Assembly: GCA_002840155.1 (NCBI GenBank)
Contig: PGZH01000008.1
Span: 1-64,000, forward strand
Direction of reading: 5' to 3'
Length of the DNA: 64,000 nucleotides
Origin: Gammaproteobacteria bacterium HGW-Gammaproteobacteria-13
Lineage (GTDB): Bacteria; Pseudomonadota; Gammaproteobacteria; Pseudomonadales; Pseudomonadaceae
Within the stretch, counting starts at the first letter, position 1. Each line of letters opens with the position of its first letter. Below, in pieces: positions 60,505-64,000 of this stretch. The notes under the pieces were generated by a model that was not told the origin of the DNA, made no database searches, and saw only the letters and a list, made by a program, of their open reading frames with translations. Position numbers and translations under genes: made by a program.

Positions 60505-62721
60505 TTAGAAGCTATAAGTAGCCGACAGCACCGCCGAACGTGCATCACCGTATTCGATGGCCGAAGAGCGGCTGGCTGCACCCAACTGCTGGCGCACACT
60601 CTGCACATAGTCCTTGTCGAACAGGTTGTTCATGTTCAGCTGCAGGTCGAGCTCATCGGTGACCTTGTAGCCGAGCATGGCGTTGTGCACCCAGTAGGCA
60701 TCCAGCTTGGCGTTATCGCTGGAGGTCACGTTGCGCTCACTGGCGTAACGCGCACCGTAGCCGACACGCCAGCCAGCTGGCAGCTCGTAGGTGGTCCACA
60801 GGTTGAACGAACGTGGTGGCGTGTTACCCAGTGCCTGACCTTCACGGGCGATACCGGCGGCGGTATCCGCAGCCTTGAGGGTTTCGCTGTCGAGGAAGGT
60901 GTAGTTGGCGTAGACGTTCCACTGATCGGTAATACGACCGGTCACACCAAACTCGACACCCTGCACGCGCTGCTCACCCGCCAGCTGGGTAGAGCCATCG
61001 GCCATGGTTTCACGGGCGTTAGTCTTCTCCACACGGAACAGCGCAGCATCGAGTTGCAGGCGGCTATTGAGAAACTCCCACTTGGTGCCCAGCTCCCAGG
61101 TTTCGTTCTCTTCCGGGTCAAGCTCGGTAGCAGCTGCAGTCAGTGCACCGGAAGACGCCAGGTTCTCGGCCGCCGGGTTGAAGGAGGTGCCGTAAGCCAG
61201 ATAGATACGACCATTTTCAGCTGGTTTGTAGACCACACCAGCACGCCCACTCAGCTCCTTGTCACGCGAGTCCACACGCGTCACGGTACCGGCCGGCAGC
61301 GCTACGTTCTTCGAGTCGCCCTTGATCCAGTCATAACGCAGCCCTAGGCTCAGGTCCCATTGCTCGTTCAGAGCAATGGTGTCAAACGCATAGATGGCTT
61401 CGTTTTCCAGCTGAGTACTGGTCTCGGCGGAACGAGCCTTGCTGGTCGGCCCACTGTAATGACCCGGCGGATTGCCCAGATCGAAACTCTGGCCAGTGAA
61501 GTTCAAGCCATAGCTGTAGGTATTGCGGTCGTAATCTTCACGCGAAACCTCAACGCCAGTAACCAGGGTGTGACCCAGGCCGAAAGTGTCGAAATACGCA
61601 GTCAGGTTGGTCTGGTTGATCCACATCTCGCTGGTCACATCACGGCCATAGCCCTGCGGGCCGGCTGGACGGTAACGACCGGCCGGAACCCCCGTCAAGT
61701 TGACGTGGGACGCGGAAATGACCGTGTCACGCTTAACTTGGCTGTAACGGCTGAGGTTCTGCAGGCGCAGGCTGTCGCTGAAGTCGTGTTCGAATTTGAC
61801 GGTGAAGGCATCCGTCTGGATCTCTTCCTTGTCGATGTTCTTCCAACCGAAGAATGCATCGCGATCAACACCCGCCAGGCGCTTGCCATCGAAGGCAGGC
61901 ACGCCGTAGTCCGGCAAATTGTCGTCGTTCTGGTGCAGGTAGCTCAGGGTCAGGCGAGTCGATTCGCTCAGGCCCAGCAGCAACGACGGTGCAATACCCC
62001 AGCGCTGACGGTCGACATAATCACGACCCGGAACATCGTTCTCATGGGCCATCAGATTGAGGCGCACTGCACTGCCGGTGCCGACACCTTCCAGGGTCTG
62101 ATTGGTGTCCAGGGTCAGGCGGTGGTAGTTGTCAGTACCCAGGCTCGCACCAATTTCGGTGAAGTCACGCTGACGCGGCTGCTTGCTGACCTGGTTGATG
62201 CTGCCGCCGGTGGTACCGGAGCCGCCAAATACCGAGTTAGGGCCCTTGATGACCTCAACGGCTTCGATATTGAAGGTGTCGGTACGGTTGTTCTGCGAGC
62301 TGTCACGCAGGCCGTCGATCTGCATATTGGCGTTGGCGCTGAAACCACGGATGTTGATGCTGTCGCCCGAGCCGCCACCGCCTTCACCAGCGTTGAAGGT
62401 GATACCGGATACGTTGGCCAACACTTCTTTCATGCTCAGGGCTTTCTGCTCTTTGAGCAGGGCCTGTGGCACCACGGTGATGGTTTGCGGGGTATCGAGC
62501 AGCGGCACAGCGTATTTAGCCGAGGACGATGCCTCGGTCTTGTAGTCTTCGGCCTGCTGGCCTTTGACCGTTACGCTACCCAACTCAACCGGCGTCCTTG
62601 CCTTTTGCGGCGCTTGTTCAGCGGCCATACCAGCGCCCGCCCAGGACGCGATTACCAGACCAATGGCCGAAGCCAGAAGGCGACGCTGCGGCAGGTTGCC
62701 GGCTTTTGTACCCATACCCAT
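60505..62721 (-). CDS. piuA: Catecholate siderophore TonB receptor (PiuA/Fiu-like)
   Basis: Receptor of 738 residues. The signal peptide ends near AGMAAEQ. The plug begins VELGSVTVKGQQAEDYKTE (TonB box region) and continues with LLDTPQTITVVPQALLKEQKA, INIRGFSANANMQIDGLRD and GTTGGSINQVSKQP. The barrel ends AVLSATYSF with the terminal Phe. Fiu-family receptors take up ferric monocatechols and siderophore-drug conjugates. I chose ATG 62721 over GTG 62730 because GGGGGTGG sits 6 bases upstream. A Fur-box-like palindrome lies 38 bases upstream. Confidence 0.93.
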   Translation of the reverse strand: MGMGTKAGNLPQRRLLASAIGLVIASWAGAGMAAEQAPQKARTPVELGSVTVKGQQAEDYKTEASSSAKYAVPLLDTPQTITVVPQALLKEQKALSMKEVLANVSGITFNAGEGGGGSGDSINIRGFSANANMQIDGLRDSSQNNRTDTFNIEAVEVIKGPNSVFGGSGTTGGSINQVSKQPRQRDFTEIGASLGTDNYHRLTLDTNQTLEGVGTGSAVRLNLMAHENDVPGRDYVDRQRWGIAPSLLLGLSESTRLTLSYLHQNDDNLPDYGVPAFDGKRLAGVDRDAFFGWKNIDKEEIQTDAFTVKFEHDFSDSLRLQNLSRYSQVKRDTVISASHVNLTGVPAGRYRPAGPQGYGRDVTSEMWINQTNLTAYFDTFGLGHTLVTGVEVSREDYDRNTYSYGLNFTGQSFDLGNPPGHYSGPTSKARSAETSTQLENEAIYAFDTIALNEQWDLSLGLRYDWIKGDSKNVALPAGTVTRVDSRDKELSGRAGVVYKPAENGRIYLAYGTSFNPAAENLASSGALTAAATELDPEENETWELGTKWEFLNSRLQLDAALFRVEKTNARETMADGSTQLAGEQRVQGVEFGVTGRITDQWNVYANYTFLDSETLKAADTAAGIAREGQALGNTPPRSFNLWTTYELPAGWRVGYGARYASERNVTSSDNAKLDAYWVHNAMLGYKVTDELDLQLNMNNLFDKDYVQSVRQQLGAASRSSAIEYGDARSAVLSATYSF

Positions 62722-62758
62722 AAGAACCACCCCCGATCAAAACGAGGCGCGATTCTAA

Positions 62759-62775
62759 TTGATAACTATTATCAA
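62759..62775. promoter_or_regulatory. Probable Fur box of piuA
   Basis: TTGATAACTATTATCAA is palindromic except for the central three bases and keeps the GATAA/TTATC halves of the Fur consensus. It lies between piuA and the FMN oxidase gene, so it gives piuA an iron-repressed promoter of its own. Confidence 0.75.
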
Positions 62776-62800
62776 GCAATAGTCGTTTACACTTTTATTC

Positions 62801-63931
62801 TTATTTAGTTCCATTGCCGTGATTTTTATCGTGTAGGCACTGGCTGCCAATACTGGCCAGATCACGGCACCCGGTCAGCGCCATGGCCACTTCCAGCTCG
62901 GCGCGCAGCAGTTGCACCACATGCGCCACCCCACTAGCCCCAGCAGTGGCCAGGCCGTAGATATAAGGCCGCCCGACCAATACGGCATCGGCGCCCAGGG
63001 CCAAGGCCTTGAAAACATCCGTACCGCGACGAATACCGCCATCGAGCAACAGCGGCACGCGCCCTTGCACTGCGGCGGCGATTTGCGCCAGCACCTCGAT
63101 GGTCGCCGGCTGACCATCAAGGGTGCGCCCACCATGATTGGATACGATGATGCCGTCGACGCCTTCGGCTACCGCCCGCTGCGCATCTTCGGCAGTCATC
63201 ACGCCCTTGAGCAGGATCGGCAGCCGCGTCAGTGAACGCAGCCACTGCACGTCCGCCCAGCCAGGCGCTGCCGCCATTAACGCACCACCGAGCAACAGGC
63301 CCCCGCTGGGCGGCGCACTCTCGCGTAGCGGCTGCATGCCGCGCAGATTGGCCGCCTCGATGCCCTCGGGCAGAAAGAAACCGGCACGCTGTTCACGATT
63401 GCGCACGCCATTGACCGGCGCATCCACCGTCAGCACCAGCGCCTGATAACCCGCAGCTTCGGCGCGCTTGACCAGCGCCTCGGTAAAGGCCCGATCCGGC
63501 TGGATATACAGCTGGAACCACAACGGGTTATGCGCCTGCTCAGCCACCGCCTCAAGCGAAACGCTGGCCTGGGTGCTCAGCACCATGCCGGCTTGTACCG
63601 CCGACGCTGCGAGCACCGTGGCCAGCTCACCCTCGGCATGCACCAACTGTTGATAGGCCACCGGGGCGAGGAAAATCGGGTGCGCAAAAGTCTGGCCGAA
63701 CAGCTGCAGATGGGTATTACCGCCGCTCAGGTCGGCCAACACCCGCGTGCGTAGACGAATGCGCTGAAACGCCGCCTGATTCTCCGCCAGGGTCAGCTCA
63801 TCGGCCGCACCGCCGGCGATATAGGCCCAGGCCTGGGCGCTCATGCGCTCGCGGGCCAGGGGCTCATAGTCCGCCACGGCGGCGATGCTCAGCGGGATCT
63901 GCGTCAGTTTCGGCAATGGCAGGTCGATCAT
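62801..63931 (-). CDS. FMN-dependent alpha-hydroxy-acid oxidase
   Basis: TIM-barrel flavoenzyme of 376 residues in the lactate dehydrogenase/glycolate oxidase family. Conserved parts: AWAYIAGGAADELT (about 35-48), RTRVLADLSGGNT, VLSTQASVSLE, QLYIQPDR, LTVDAPVNGVRNRE, ILLKGVM, IIVSNHGGRTLDGQP (catalytic His and Arg) and LLLDGGIRRGTDVFKALALGADAVLVGRPY. It probably oxidises a short 2-hydroxy acid. The ATG overlaps the piuC stop (ATGA); a GTG four codons upstream is the alternative. Confidence 0.92.
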   Translation of the reverse strand: MIDLPLPKLTQIPLSIAAVADYEPLARERMSAQAWAYIAGGAADELTLAENQAAFQRIRLRTRVLADLSGGNTHLQLFGQTFAHPIFLAPVAYQQLVHAEGELATVLAASAVQAGMVLSTQASVSLEAVAEQAHNPLWFQLYIQPDRAFTEALVKRAEAAGYQALVLTVDAPVNGVRNREQRAGFFLPEGIEAANLRGMQPLRESAPPSGGLLLGGALMAAAPGWADVQWLRSLTRLPILLKGVMTAEDAQRAVAEGVDGIIVSNHGGRTLDGQPATIEVLAQIAAAVQGRVPLLLDGGIRRGTDVFKALALGADAVLVGRPYIYGLATAGASGVAHVVQLLRAELEVAMALTGCRDLASIGSQCLHDKNHGNGTK

Positions 63932-64000
63932 GTATTGGCCCACTGCCGCAGCAGGTTGTGATAAACCCCGGTCAAACGCGCCAGCTCGGCCGATTCGGGC
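63928..64000 (-). CDS. piuC: PKHD-type Fe(II)/2-oxoglutarate hydroxylase PiuC, C-terminal end only
   Basis: Only the last 23 codons lie in the window; they end LTGVYHNLLRQWANT, which matches the C-terminal tail of the PiuC/YbiX dioxygenases that neighbour Fiu-type receptors. The stop overlaps the oxidase start by 4 bases. Identification rests on this short tail and the piuA context. Confidence 0.7.
   Translation of the reverse strand, partial: PESAELARLTGVYHNLLRQWANT

Noticed and set aside
61360-62808. Plus-strand open frame of 482 codons over the piuA region
   Set aside because: Antisense to piuA; it starts inside the receptor, has no ribosome-binding site and no family similarity.

Overview
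The window is chromosomal DNA from a Pseudomonas-like gammaproteobacterium. It is GC-rich, with short intergenic gaps and many 1-4 bp gene overlaps. Two stretches follow gene orders I recall from P. aeruginosa PAO1: rnpB-rsmI-lpoA-yraN-SIS-BON-sspB-sspA-petCBA-rpsI-rplM-tas-acyl-CoA dehydrogenase-AraC (1-13.3 kb), and hrpB ... fieF-Lrp-DUF2788 ... amn ... aidB-TetR-ladS-thiD-thiE-hemL ... miaB-phoH-ybeY-corC-lnt (20.8-48.9 kb). That synteny is from memory and was not searched.

Layout. 1-9.7 kb holds RNase P RNA, envelope and ribosome genes, the stringent-starvation pair sspA/sspB, the cytochrome bc1 operon and the L13/S9 operon. 9.9-20.8 kb is more accessory: oxidoreductases, an AraC/GlxA regulator, an exonuclease plus NYN-nuclease pair, a short-chain dehydrogenase, a tandem CDGSH iron-sulfur protein and two orphan periplasmic binding proteins. 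20.8-34.7 kb carries an RNA helicase, a cation-efflux pump, an Lrp regulator, RluE, amn and a CbiM-like metal-uptake protein under a cobalamin riboswitch. 34.6-49 kb has AidB-TetR behind a striking double-palindrome operator, the hybrid kinase LadS, thiamine and heme genes, and the miaB-to-lnt block. 49.1-51.4 kb is the 5-oxoprolinase operon pxpABC.

51.5-64 kb is an iron-uptake region. A TonB receptor, a PepSY protein, a membrane-anchored ferredoxin-type reductase and a cytochrome c run leftward. A second PepSY protein, DUF2271, DUF4198 and a membrane-anchored diflavin reductase run rightward. Together these look like outer-membrane uptake coupled to electron delivery for reductive iron release (inference). 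Beside them lies a piuA/piuC catecholate-siderophore module with a Fur-box-like palindrome and an FMN-dependent hydroxy-acid oxidase between the two genes.

The most unusual non-genic content is a set of terminal-inverted-repeat elements of about 140 and 265 bp in intergenic DNA. Several are inserted exactly at stop codons. One, flanked by a CTAA duplication, has split what was probably a TAAATG gene junction in the iron operon. No complete insertion sequence, prophage, CRISPR array or tRNA gene was found.
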